Shown: piece after piece, positions 54,659-63,683 of the stretch
Layout of the letters: every line of letters begins with the position of its first letter
Position numbering within the stretch: the first letter of the stretch is position 1
Assembly: GCA_030149815.1 (NCBI GenBank)
Contig: JASLHI010000019.1
Location: 1-64,000 of the forward strand
Length of the DNA: 64,000 nt
Direction: 5' to 3'
Source of the DNA: Aquirhabdus sp.
GTDB taxonomy: Bacteria; Pseudomonadota; Gammaproteobacteria; Pseudomonadales; Moraxellaceae
Program-made: the position numbers and the translations under genes
The notes under the pieces: generated by a model
Seen by the model: only the letters and a program-made list of their open reading frames with translations
Told to the model about the DNA's origin: nothing
Databases searched by the model: none

Positions 54659-56421
54659 AACTGACCTCCTGTCAGACGACGGCGCAGCGCAAGCACCATC
54701 AAGCCAAATACTGCAAAAATTCCTACTCCTCCAGCACCAACTGTTTTACTCGTAATACCTGTAGGAGGCGACTGTACAATTGTTGTAGTCATCGCAATGG
54801 TTTTATCATTATTAGCATCTGAGAAGAAACTCGTAGTGGTTGCCATGGTATAGATGAATTTATCGAATCCATGCCAATTACTTTCTGGCGTATAAGTCAG
54901 TATTTCATTTGTAGCATTGAACGCTGCAGTCCCCTTAATTGGAGCACTACTATAAACAATACAGCCATCCATCCAGACACCGCCTTGCGATGTAGGCGCG
55001 GCTCCAAACAACGAAGTACATAATGCCGCGGGAATCAACTGTCCATCACCGACAACAGGACTCAAGTCAATACTTGCGACTTGACCATAAAGTATATCTT
55101 CACCATTGGATTGAGAATTGCCACCTGGAATCGTCAACTCAATCGCACCAATGTCACATAGCGTCCTCGTCAAACCACGCTGATCACCAGCACAGGCTTG
55201 CCCAACACCATTATTAAAACCTTTATTAATAATAGGCTCGTTCGCTAATGTTGCACCAGGAGCAGGAACTAATCGTGGTAAAAGATAACCCGTGAATTGC
55301 CCAGCATAAGTTTTAAATGGGCAAAGCAAACCATTTGCGGGAGGAAGTGCACATGTACCACTACCGTTACCACTGGTATCATCGGCAACGAGTGTTTCAG
55401 TTCCCGTATTTGATAAAAGTTTATTTTGTGAAGTGATACCAGCTGCTGATCCACAGCTATTGGTATAAACAACATTGTTGATTGTCGTCAGATCGCCTGC
55501 AACAAAAGTACAATCTGCACCATTATTATTACCAATAATACTATTCGCTAATGCAGAAGTGACGCTTGCATTCAATGTCACGCCACCTTGATTACCAATA
55601 ATCGTTGTACTATCGACTAAAACGCCTGGAACAATGTTAATCGCATTCGCGTTGTTATTATAAATCGTCGAAGCAAGCACCTGACTAGTGAAACTACTCA
55701 GAGTCGGATCAACTGTCTGGGTGTACATCGCAAAGCCTGGCTGTGTTGCATTTGCAATCGTATTTTCGCGAATCAAAGACTGTTTTATGAGTATTGCTGC
55801 AACAATCGAATAAACCGCAGCACCTTGCTGCGCTGTATTATTTTTTAGCTCAACCGTCGTGGCATTTACTGTACCCGTATTTTCGTTATAAATTCCGCCG
55901 CCAAGATTAGCGAATCCATTATAAATACGTGAGGTTGAAATCGTCAGTGCACCTTTATTAAAGACGACACCTCCGTTAGTTTCACAGCCTGTTGCAATAC
56001 CACAGCCTTTTAAATCTATGCCAGAGATCGTGACGGCAGGTATTGCTGTCGTTGCAGTACCACTTGGGTTAATACTGAATATCCGATGATTACCCACTGC
56101 TTGAATTGTAGGATTATTGGTACCCGCAGTGCCACTGAGATCGCCAGTATCAGAACTTTGTAAAGTGACGGTATTATTAAGTTGGATTTCGCTATTGAGC
56201 GTATATGTCTGCCCAACAGTCAAAATGATTATTGCGGTGGTATCTGTATCTGTACAACCTCCGATCTTGGTTGAAAGAGAACCACTGTTCACCATCGCAA
56301 CAGCATCGCGCAAGGAACAAGCACTGGTACCACTCGTATCTGCTGTTGTATTGACTGTAATACTGGCATGCGCATCAAACGCAAAGCACAATAAACCGAG
56401 ACCCATCAAACGCTTAAACAT
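54655..56421 (-). CDS. exported CSLREA/right-handed beta-helix protein with GlyGly-CTERM tail (first gene)
   Basis: A 588-residue protein. The signal MFKRLMGLGLLCFAFDAHA is cleaved near residue 19, then SACSLRDAVAM opens the CSLREA domain. A beta-helix follows, ending in CDIGAIEL at about 430, then a short beta domain. The C-terminus GAGGVGIFAVFGLMVLALRRR matches a GlyGly-CTERM signal. ATG 56421 has GGAG about 10 bases upstream and directly precedes the signal peptide; the frame extends to 56508 without one. It has the same layout as the gene downstream, from which it likely arose by duplication and divergence. The two probably share one surface or secreted role. Confidence 0.75.
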   Translation of the reverse strand: MFKRLMGLGLLCFAFDAHASITVNTTADTSGTSACSLRDAVAMVNSGSLSTKIGGCTDTDTTAIIILTVGQTYTLNSEIQLNNTVTLQSSDTGDLSGTAGTNNPTIQAVGNHRIFSINPSGTATTAIPAVTISGIDLKGCGIATGCETNGGVVFNKGALTISTSRIYNGFANLGGGIYNENTGTVNATTVELKNNTAQQGAAVYSIVAAILIKQSLIRENTIANATQPGFAMYTQTVDPTLSSFTSQVLASTIYNNNANAINIVPGVLVDSTTIIGNQGGVTLNASVTSALANSIIGNNNGADCTFVAGDLTTINNVVYTNSCGSAAGITSQNKLLSNTGTETLVADDTSGNGSGTCALPPANGLLCPFKTYAGQFTGYLLPRLVPAPGATLANEPIINKGFNNGVGQACAGDQRGLTRTLCDIGAIELTIPGGNSQSNGEDILYGQVASIDLSPVVGDGQLIPAALCTSLFGAAPTSQGGVWMDGCIVYSSAPIKGTAAFNATNEILTYTPESNWHGFDKFIYTMATTTSFFSDANNDKTIAMTTTIVQSPPTGITSKTVGAGGVGIFAVFGLMVLALRRRLTGGQL

Positions 56422-56565
56422 AAACGCGCACTCCACATTGGCGTATTTCTTAGCTTCCATATCACTATTTTTTTGATACTTTTTGTTCAAACAGCGTGTA
56501 AAAAACACGGCTCATCATCGAAAAAATCTATTTGTTTAGACCTAACATTTTGCGTCAGATACAAC

Positions 56566-56593
56566 AAATACGATCACAAAAAATACGATCACA
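56566..56593. repeat. 13-base tandem repeat upstream of the CSLREA operon
   Basis: AAATACGATCACA occurs twice with 15-base periodicity (56566-56578 and 56581-56593) about 145 bases before the first CSLREA gene. It could be paired binding sites for a regulator. Confidence 0.4.
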
Positions 56594-56689
56594 CAAGTTC
56601 GCAACATCTTACTACATAGTCAGGGAGTGCAAACAAGTGTTTTTCGGTAAAACTTTTAGAAATACGAATAAGAAGTCAGTACGTTTTGA

Positions 56690-57406
56690 TTACGTTTGGC
56701 TATGTTCAATCAAATCCTGATCAATCATTGCAAGGGTCTGGCGAATTAAAGCGACACTCGGTTTACGGCGCTGCGCCTGAAATAGCGGCTTCAGTTTTGC
56801 GAGCGTTTTTAACATTAAACCAGGACGATGTGAACCATGCTCAATCAAATGTTCTGTAATCGCAGGATCAAAATGCCAGCCATTTCGCTTCAAAACTGCC
56901 GATAACAATGAGCGACGATCTTCGATATTTTCACCAGCTGGCAACCCAAAGCTAGCAGCTTGTGCCAACCTTGACTGCAAATCAGGTAATCCAATCGGTA
57001 AATGCGTCGCAGGACTTCGGGCAACAAAAACCAACTGACGTTGTTCGCTACGATTAATCAAATGGTAAATCGCCTCTTCCCAATGCGGCATTCCAACAAT
57101 CGCATCCAAATCATCAAGCGCAACAAGATCAAAAGACTCAAGCGCTTGCAGAACCTCTGTCGGGGCATTCACCAGTTCAATCAACGATACTTGTATCGCT
57201 GTGCGCCCCATATCCAAATACGATTCACACAAAGCTGACAGCAAATGTGTTTTACCAGTATCTGCAACACCGTGAATAAAGCAACGTGATAGCAACCCGA
57301 CATGCAACTGACGCATCGCATCAATGACGCCAGCCCAACCAGGCCCAGCAAAATCACTAATCCGCGCATCCGAACGTACATCTATTGCAAGATTCAATTG
57401 ACGCAT
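56690..57406 (-). CDS. hda: Hda, DnaA regulatory inactivation protein
   Basis: A 238-residue DnaA-like AAA+ protein with Walker A GVADTGKTHLL (about 46-56) and Walker B DLVALDDLDAI (about 92-102). With the sliding clamp, Hda promotes hydrolysis of ATP by DnaA after initiation. A clamp-binding QL motif is at the N-terminus (MRQLNLAID). It is 61 bases after perM on the same strand, an arrangement with purM across the divergent side that is typical of Acinetobacter and Pseudomonas relatives. Confidence 0.9.
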   Translation of the reverse strand: MRQLNLAIDVRSDARISDFAGPGWAGVIDAMRQLHVGLLSRCFIHGVADTGKTHLLSALCESYLDMGRTAIQVSLIELVNAPTEVLQALESFDLVALDDLDAIVGMPHWEEAIYHLINRSEQRQLVFVARSPATHLPIGLPDLQSRLAQAASFGLPAGENIEDRRSLLSAVLKRNGWHFDPAITEHLIEHGSHRPGLMLKTLAKLKPLFQAQRRKPSVALIRQTLAMIDQDLIEHSQT

Positions 57407-57467
57407 CTAATCTTTCCGCAGCGAAGCATAAGGCGTTACAAGGAGGTTTTGAGTCATATTTGAAACG

Positions 57468-58700
57468 TCATGGGTTACTTTTAGTTGAATCTGAGTCTTG
57501 AGAAGACTTCTCTACAGGCTCTGGCGCGATGCTAGAACCTTGGCTATCGTTTTCTCGAAGGTGCAGATCATAACCCACACTAGAGGGTTCCGTAAAACTA
57601 TCTGCAACCAAGATCTGACTCTCGAACAAATAAAAATCACTTTGATGGTAAAAATCATTAATGTGTCTAAACAACACAACTAACAAAGCCGCGACAGGTA
57701 AAGCAACCAGCATTCCTGCAATGCCACCCAATTGCGCGCCCGCCAATACTGCAAAGATGACAGCAACAGGAGACAAACCAATCCTATCACCTAGCAAGAA
57801 AGGCTGCAGAATATAACCTTCTATGACTTGCCCAATCATGAATACAATAATGACAAACGTTAAATGTTGCCAGACGATGCCATATTGAAACAAACATGCC
57901 ATTAGCGCAGATATCAATCCTACGGTAAACCCCATATAAGGAATAATGCTCAGTAGCCCTGCAGCAATCCCAATAATCAAACCGACTGAAATTCCAATAA
58001 GCTGCAAACCAACTGCATAAACAATGCCAAGTAGAATCATGACAAGAAGCTGACCTTTTACAAAAGCACCCAAGACCGCATCGCATTCACGCAAAATTTC
58101 CATCGTCTTTGGTTCTGCACGCCGAGGAATCAGACTATGAAATCGCGCAAGCATTTGCTGCCAATCAAGCAAAAAATAAAATGCTACAACGGGTACCAAC
58201 ACTGCCAAACTCAACAAACTAATAATATTCAAACCAGATTGCGCTAAACGAGTAATCATTTGCTGAGTATTATCTAAACTGTAATTAGACTGTAGATATG
58301 AGGTTAGCCAAGTCGTAACGACGTTGAGACTGATGCGATTCGTTTCAATGTGAAATTGATGCTGCAACCACGGACGCAGTGTTAAATTAATCCACTGAAT
58401 TGCATTTGGAATATTTGCTCGCGCATATAGCACCTGTTCCCAAACTAACGGGACAAGAAACCACAGAATAACAACCAAAGTTACTGTGATTGAGAGAAAA
58501 ACGAACGAAATCGCGAGCCAACGCGGAATGTGTCCTCGTCTCGTTAAAGACTCAACCAATGGGTTGAACAGGTACGCAATAATAATCGCCGCGAAAAATG
58601 GCATCAGAATCGGCAATAATTGTTCTAACACCCAGAATACAGCGTACAACGCACCAGCGATGCAAAATAACGACAAACCTCGGCGCACAAAAACATCCAT
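57468..58700 (-). CDS. perM: AI-2E family transporter (PerM type)
   Basis: A 410-residue membrane protein with about eight hydrophobic segments. The family sequence IGIAAGLLSIIPYMGF (about 240-255) and the loop VALPVAALLVVLF near the end match. The C-terminal tail (about 345-410) is Ser/Glu-rich and soluble. The substrate is unknown; members export autoinducer-2 or act as Na+/H+ antiporters, and the PerM branch has no firmly set role. Confidence 0.85.
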   Translation of the reverse strand: MDVFVRRGLSLFCIAGALYAVFWVLEQLLPILMPFFAAIIIAYLFNPLVESLTRRGHIPRWLAISFVFLSITVTLVVILWFLVPLVWEQVLYARANIPNAIQWINLTLRPWLQHQFHIETNRISLNVVTTWLTSYLQSNYSLDNTQQMITRLAQSGLNIISLLSLAVLVPVVAFYFLLDWQQMLARFHSLIPRRAEPKTMEILRECDAVLGAFVKGQLLVMILLGIVYAVGLQLIGISVGLIIGIAAGLLSIIPYMGFTVGLISALMACLFQYGIVWQHLTFVIIVFMIGQVIEGYILQPFLLGDRIGLSPVAVIFAVLAGAQLGGIAGMLVALPVAALLVVLFRHINDFYHQSDFYLFESQILVADSFTEPSSVGYDLHLRENDSQGSSIAPEPVEKSSQDSDSTKSNP

Positions 58701-59106
58701 CTCAGGATCCCCGCGTGATATTCACGATGTCTTTAATTTTTCTCAGATTTAAATCATCTGCTAGTGACTTTAAAACCAACTTCAAAATAGAGTGAATTGG
58801 CTCAATTAGACTCATACTCAATCTTCGACAGAACTCTAACACTAGATTGCGAATATCATTCGTTATTTTTTGATAAATATCGAATGATTTTTATTTGAAT
58901 GTGGATCAATCCCAAGAATGATTGAACAGAATTATCACTATGCATCTCAAAAAATAGATGCCGAGAATGTAAATTCTGTAACATGTAACAAATAAGCTTC
59001 CTACCATAGACCTAGTAAAGCAATTAACATGCAAAAAATACGACCAGATGCCGCAATTATTGTCATATTCACAGTATAATTGCCGCGCTTACGCGGAGAG
59101 CTTTCT
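58701..59106. other. 406-base divergent intergenic region
   Basis: Between perM (minus) and purM (plus). It is AT-rich and contains no gene-like frame on either strand. It holds the purM ribosome binding site (GGAGAG, about 59096) and a TATAAT at 59075-59080 that may be its -10, without an obvious -35. Confidence 0.6.
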
Positions 59107-60201
59107 ATGACATCACCTACCCCTATTTTACCTCAAGTCAATACCACAAACGGTTCCACCTCTTTGAGCTATAAAGATGCAGGGGTTGATATTGAAGCTG
59201 GCGATCATCTAGTTGATCGTATTAAATCCGTTGCCAAACGTACAATGCGCCCTGAAGTCTTGGGTGGCTTGGGTGGTTTTGGTGCACTTTGCCGTATTCC
59301 AAAAGGTTATAACGAACCTGTTCTCGTCTCTGGCACCGACGGTGTTGGTACGAAATTACGCCTTGCTTTGCAATTGAATCGTCATGACACGATCGGCATC
59401 GACTTAGTTGCAATGTGTGTCAACGATCTACTCGTCTGTGGTGCAGAACCACTATTTTTCTTAGATTATTATGCAACTGGACATTTGAATGTCGATGTTG
59501 CGGCAAATGTCGTCACTGGCATTGGCGAAGGCTGTTTGCAAGCTGGATGTGCGCTGGTTGGCGGAGAAACTGCTGAAATGCCAGGCATGTACGAAGGCGA
59601 AGACTACGATCTCGCGGGCTTCTCTGTCGGTGTCGTTGAACACGACAAAATTATTGATGGCAAAAAGGTTCAAGCGGGTGACGTCTTGATTGGCCTCGCA
59701 TCTAGCGGTGCGCATTCAAATGGTTACTCGTTAGTTCGTAAAATTATCGAGCATAGCGGCGCAGCACTCGATGAATTGGTGGATGGCAAACCACTTGCTG
59801 ATGTTGTGATGATTCCAACCAAAATTTATGTAAAAAACATTCTACAACTCGCTAAAACTGTTGATATTCATGCGATGGCACATATCACAGGCGGTGGTTT
59901 ACCGGGCAATTTGCCACGCGTATTGCCAAATGGCACACGTGCAGTAGTGAATACTAAATCATGGCAATGGCCTGCACTCTTCAACTGGCTACAACAAAAA
60001 GGCAATGTCGATACTTACGAAATGTATCGCACATTTAACTGTGGCGTAGGCATGGTCGTCGTTGTTGCAGCCGCTGACGCTGATGCAGCAATTGCTCAAT
60101 TGACTGCAGCTGGTGAAACTGCATGGGTTATGGGTCAGATTGAAGCTGATGCAGCTGCGACGCTCGATGCTGATGATCAAGTACGAGTGAACTTGATTTG
60201 A
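59107..60201 (+). CDS. purM: phosphoribosylformylglycinamidine cyclo-ligase
   Basis: A 364-residue AIR synthetase, step five of purine synthesis, cyclising FGAM to AIR with ATP. The core DAGVDIEAGDHLVDRIK, GTDGVGTKLRLA, GETAEMPGMY and ITGGGLPGNLPRVLP are intact. ATG 59107 (MTSPTPI) with GGAGAG upstream is chosen over the start at 59080. The N-terminal 17 residues are Thr/Ser/Pro-rich and not part of the fold. It overlaps purN by four bases. Confidence 0.96.
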   Translation: MTSPTPILPQVNTTNGSTSLSYKDAGVDIEAGDHLVDRIKSVAKRTMRPEVLGGLGGFGALCRIPKGYNEPVLVSGTDGVGTKLRLALQLNRHDTIGIDLVAMCVNDLLVCGAEPLFFLDYYATGHLNVDVAANVVTGIGEGCLQAGCALVGGETAEMPGMYEGEDYDLAGFSVGVVEHDKIIDGKKVQAGDVLIGLASSGAHSNGYSLVRKIIEHSGAALDELVDGKPLADVVMIPTKIYVKNILQLAKTVDIHAMAHITGGGLPGNLPRVLPNGTRAVVNTKSWQWPALFNWLQQKGNVDTYEMYRTFNCGVGMVVVVAAADADAAIAQLTAAGETAWVMGQIEADAAATLDADDQVRVNLI

Positions 60202-60836
60202 TCAGAATCGTTGTCCTTGTTTCAGGTGACGGAAGCAATCTACAAGCATTGATTGATTCCGTTCACTCAGGTCGTATTCGCGCGCAAATTGTTGGTGTTA
60301 TTTGTAATGTACCCAACGCTTATGCACTTGAGCGGGCGCGTCTAGCAGGCATTCCCACTCAAGTTGTCGATCATCGCCAATTCGCTGATCGTGCAAGTTT
60401 TGAAGCTGAAGTCAGCAAAGTGATTCAAGAATGGAAAGCTGAGCTAATTCTTTTAGCTGGTTTTATGCGCGTGCTCACGCCTGCCTTTGTGAATCGCTAT
60501 AGCGGTCAAATGATTAACATCCATCCTTCTCTCCTACCTGCTTATCGCGGTTTGAATACACATGCCCGCGTTCTTGCTACGGGTGATCGAATGCATGGAT
60601 GTTCAATTCATTTTGTCACGTCCGATTTAGATGCGGGTACGGTCATCGCACAAGCCGTCACCAACGTGCTACCGACTGACGACTTACCTAAACTCACTCA
60701 AAAAGTGCGTAAATTAGAACATCATATCTATCCACTCGTTGTTTCTTGGATTGCAGCAGGCCGCATCGTGCTACTGGGTAATAAAATCTATCTCGATGGT
60801 CAAGAGTTGCTTAATCCAATTTCCCTCTATTTATAA
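60198..60836 (+). CDS. purN: phosphoribosylglycinamide formyltransferase
   Basis: A 212-residue GAR transformylase using 10-formyl-THF. The catalytic triad Asn-His-Asp is in MINIHPSLLPAY (Asn and His) and in TSDLDAG (Asp). VSGDGSNLQALID is the phosphate-binding loop. The start is TTG 60198, overlapping the purM stop (TTGA); no ATG or GTG is near. It is translationally coupled to purM. Confidence 0.95.
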   Translation: MIRIVVLVSGDGSNLQALIDSVHSGRIRAQIVGVICNVPNAYALERARLAGIPTQVVDHRQFADRASFEAEVSKVIQEWKAELILLAGFMRVLTPAFVNRYSGQMINIHPSLLPAYRGLNTHARVLATGDRMHGCSIHFVTSDLDAGTVIAQAVTNVLPTDDLPKLTQKVRKLEHHIYPLVVSWIAAGRIVLLGNKIYLDGQELLNPISLYL

Positions 60837-60931
60837 TACAAATTCGGCTTTAACCAACCAGTTAAAGGTTCGCAATACGATTTGATCTCGAGTACGCTTA
60901 GAACTACAGTTTCTATGCGGCTCGACATTAA

Positions 60932-62635
60932 ATGAAACCACTCAATCCAATCTTTTTAGTCATCCCTATCCTTTGCATTTACTCTTACTGTAGTGCTGAA
61001 GTGTTCGTGCCTGCGCCAGAAGCCAGTAGCGGTTTACGTGCTGCGCAAACCATTACAACCCAACATGGCGTTTGTGTTACGGCACATCCTCTCGCCACAC
61101 GCGCCTGCCAACAAATTTTAAACCAAGGTGGAACGGCAGCCGATGGTGCAATTGCAGCGGCATGGATGCTGGGGTTAGTTGAACCACAATCATCTGGTTT
61201 GGGTGGTGGTGGTTATTTGGTTTATTTCGATGGTCATCAAACCATTTCATTGGATGGACGAGAAACTGCACCGAAATCAGCGAAAGAAAATCGTTTCCTC
61301 GATGCACAAGGTGCATCATTGCCATTTCGCCAAGCGGTGACGAATGGACTCTCCGTTGGAACACTCGGAATGGTCAGGCTCATGGAGCAGATTTCCTATC
61401 GTTTTGGGAAATTACCTTGGCAGACCACTTTCAAACCTGCAATTCAAGCTGCCCAGCAAGGTTTCAAGGTCACACCACGCCTGAATCAATTATTGACCGT
61501 CGATCCAAGTTTACGTCAATCCAATGCTGCATCTATTTTTTATCCTGATGGACAACCACTTGCTGTGGGAACTTTATATAAAAATTCTGCTTATGCCCGC
61601 ACACTCGATGAGCTAAGTAAGCACGGCGCGGATTATTTTTATAACAATCATCAGATCAGATCATCGATTCTGGCTGTTGCAAATGCACAAGGCAGCGATT
61701 TAACCAGTTCAGATTTTACTGATTATAAAGTCGTTACAAGTAACGCTTTATGCAAACCCATTACTCATTATCAAGTTTGCAGCGTCGCGCCTTCATCGTC
61801 AGGTGGCACAACTCTTTTACAAATCCTAAGTCAGCTACAAGGCACTTTGCCAAACGATCCGATTATTGCAGCAACCTATCTCACCAATGCTTCACGCCTC
61901 GCCTTTGCTGATCGTGATGAATATCTCGCCGATCCTGCATTTGAGAAGATTCCTGTCAATCAACTTTTAGATGCTCAGTATTTGCAACAACGCGGCAAGC
62001 TTGCACAAGGCTCACATCTCGATCAAGTCAGTGCGGGTTTAGGGGCTTATCATCCTTCTCTTGCGGGCGTGGATGCACCGAATACCAGTCACATCAGTGT
62101 GGTGGATTCACATGGACGTGCGGCGAGTATGACGTTGTCGATTGAGAGTGCATTTGGTTCCAATATTTGGGTGAAAGATGGCGGTTTCTTTCTAAATAAT
62201 GAACTGACCGACTTTTCATTTGCACCGACGAATAAAGGTGTTCTCGTTGCGAATCGTGTTGAAGGTGGCAAACGTCCACGTTCGAGCATGACGCCAACAC
62301 TCTTGCTAAATAGCTCAGGAACGCAAGTTCAAGGTATACTCGGCTCACCCGGCGGTAGTCAGATTATTGGTTATGTCGCTCAGGCTATTTTAGATTTATT
62401 AAATGGAAAAACGGTTAAGCAAACGTTAGATACACCACATATTCTACGTCGTGGTGATAGCACAGAGCTTGAACAAGGTCGTTTTGATGATAGCTTTAAG
62501 CAAGGGTTGATTAAGGCAGGTCATACGATTAAGGAAGGTGAGATGACTAGTGGGCTGGCGATTATTTGGCGGACAGAAAAAGGTTGGGTTGCGGGGGCTG
62601 ATCCGAGACGTGAAGGAATTGCGTTGGGGCAATAA
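60932..62635 (+). CDS. ggt: periplasmic gamma-glutamyltransferase
   Basis: A 567-residue Ntn-hydrolase that hydrolyses glutathione gamma-glutamyl bonds or transfers them. A signal peptide ends near YCSA (about residue 22). Self-cleavage creates the small subunit at Thr385 in PNTSHISVVDSHG. LGGGGYLVYF and the later GSPGGSQI match the family. The protein is on the short side, and the lid-loop region appears compact. Periplasmic location supports amino-acid scavenging from glutathione. Confidence 0.92.
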   Translation: MKPLNPIFLVIPILCIYSYCSAEVFVPAPEASSGLRAAQTITTQHGVCVTAHPLATRACQQILNQGGTAADGAIAAAWMLGLVEPQSSGLGGGGYLVYFDGHQTISLDGRETAPKSAKENRFLDAQGASLPFRQAVTNGLSVGTLGMVRLMEQISYRFGKLPWQTTFKPAIQAAQQGFKVTPRLNQLLTVDPSLRQSNAASIFYPDGQPLAVGTLYKNSAYARTLDELSKHGADYFYNNHQIRSSILAVANAQGSDLTSSDFTDYKVVTSNALCKPITHYQVCSVAPSSSGGTTLLQILSQLQGTLPNDPIIAATYLTNASRLAFADRDEYLADPAFEKIPVNQLLDAQYLQQRGKLAQGSHLDQVSAGLGAYHPSLAGVDAPNTSHISVVDSHGRAASMTLSIESAFGSNIWVKDGGFFLNNELTDFSFAPTNKGVLVANRVEGGKRPRSSMTPTLLLNSSGTQVQGILGSPGGSQIIGYVAQAILDLLNGKTVKQTLDTPHILRRGDSTELEQGRFDDSFKQGLIKAGHTIKEGEMTSGLAIIWRTEKGWVAGADPRREGIALGQ

Positions 62636-62749
62636 ATTTACTTGAACCTGAAACTAATAATTACTTTGATATAAATTCATGCTATAAATTTATGAATGAA
62701 TGCTCTATTTTTAATAACTATTAGTAATAGTAAGTAACGGGGTAATATT

Positions 62750-63544
62750 TTGAGTAATGTAGATAAAAAAGTCGCACCAATATTAGATCTTAGTAAACTA
62801 TTACTATGTACTCTACCAATTCTGTCATTAACAAGCTGTATAATAATTTCTACACCTCCAAGGAATAACTTTATAATCCAGACACCTGCGAGATCAGATG
62901 GATCTGCGCCGATACCATATCCAAGCCAAGGTAATTTCCCATTACCCACTGACTATATTCCAATAAGTCAAATCAGTATTCCAAGCCAGTTTACAGTCAT
63001 TCCTATTGATATCTCGAATTTTGATAAAGAAGCTAATAAGTGTGTTCCAACACTACACGTTAGCGCTCAGAGCATTCAACAAACAAGCAATAACTTAAAT
63101 AAGGCAAACTCTACGACAGTTTTTTCTCACTTAAGTTCAGCAAACCGATTTGTTATACATCAAGGTAACGCAGTATGCATACCATTTAGTGCTGCCAAAT
63201 ATCCTATTTTTCCCGCAGAAATGATTAATGACACCGCAAATCCTAAAGGTGTTTCCCCTGATATAATTGAAGGATGGAATAAAAAAATTGCAGAATTGAT
63301 TGCGACTAAAGGTTTTGCAAAAGTTGCTTATGTTTTTAGTAATAGTCATGGAAACGCCAATATTGTCAAATACTGGACAGCCCAAAATGATACTACTCTG
63401 CATTATAGCTCCAACTTCCAAGTTGCTGGGTCTTGGGAAAATGATAATTATGATGCCAAATTTACAGACAATGATCTAAACTCATTCTCAGAAGTTAAGC
63501 GATCAGGATTATCTCAAAAAACTCCCTTGGCAAAGATTCCATGA
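62750..63544 (+). CDS. hypothetical lipoprotein
   Basis: A 264-residue protein starting at TTG 62750 with a strong GGGG 8-10 bases before it. The signal has a hydrophobic core LLLCTLPILSL and a lipobox LTSC (Cys30). A Pro-rich linker (TPPRNNF, PYPSQGNFPLPTDYIP) leads to a domain with SAQSIQQTSNNLN and VAYVFSNSHGNA. I recognise no family. The coding sequence is AT-rich, unlike the neighbouring ggt and ilvA, which suggests acquisition. No other gene is close. Confidence 0.65.
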   Translation: MSNVDKKVAPILDLSKLLLCTLPILSLTSCIIISTPPRNNFIIQTPARSDGSAPIPYPSQGNFPLPTDYIPISQISIPSQFTVIPIDISNFDKEANKCVPTLHVSAQSIQQTSNNLNKANSTTVFSHLSSANRFVIHQGNAVCIPFSAAKYPIFPAEMINDTANPKGVSPDIIEGWNKKIAELIATKGFAKVAYVFSNSHGNANIVKYWTAQNDTTLHYSSNFQVAGSWENDNYDAKFTDNDLNSFSEVKRSGLSQKTPLAKIP

Positions 63545-63630
63545 GATTGATCAAAGTTGATGAATAACTAGCTATGAGATTTATGACTAACTAAATAGAT
63601 TCAATATCGATCTACGCCCCACACAAAACA

Positions 63631-63658
63631 AAATCAGTCTACAATAGCGGACTGATTT
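63631..63658. repeat. hairpin before ilvA
   Basis: AAATCAGTC (63631-63639) pairs perfectly with GACTGATTT (63650-63658), 26 bases before ilvA. No T-run follows. It may be a terminator of the lipoprotein gene or an ilvA leader structure. Confidence 0.4.
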
Positions 63659-63683
63659 ATCTCATTCAAAAAACAGGTTTGAC

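Noticed and set aside
60848..60867. 7-bp hairpin after purN (CTTTAAC/GTTAAAG)
   Set aside because: Short and without T-run; not enough to call a terminator.
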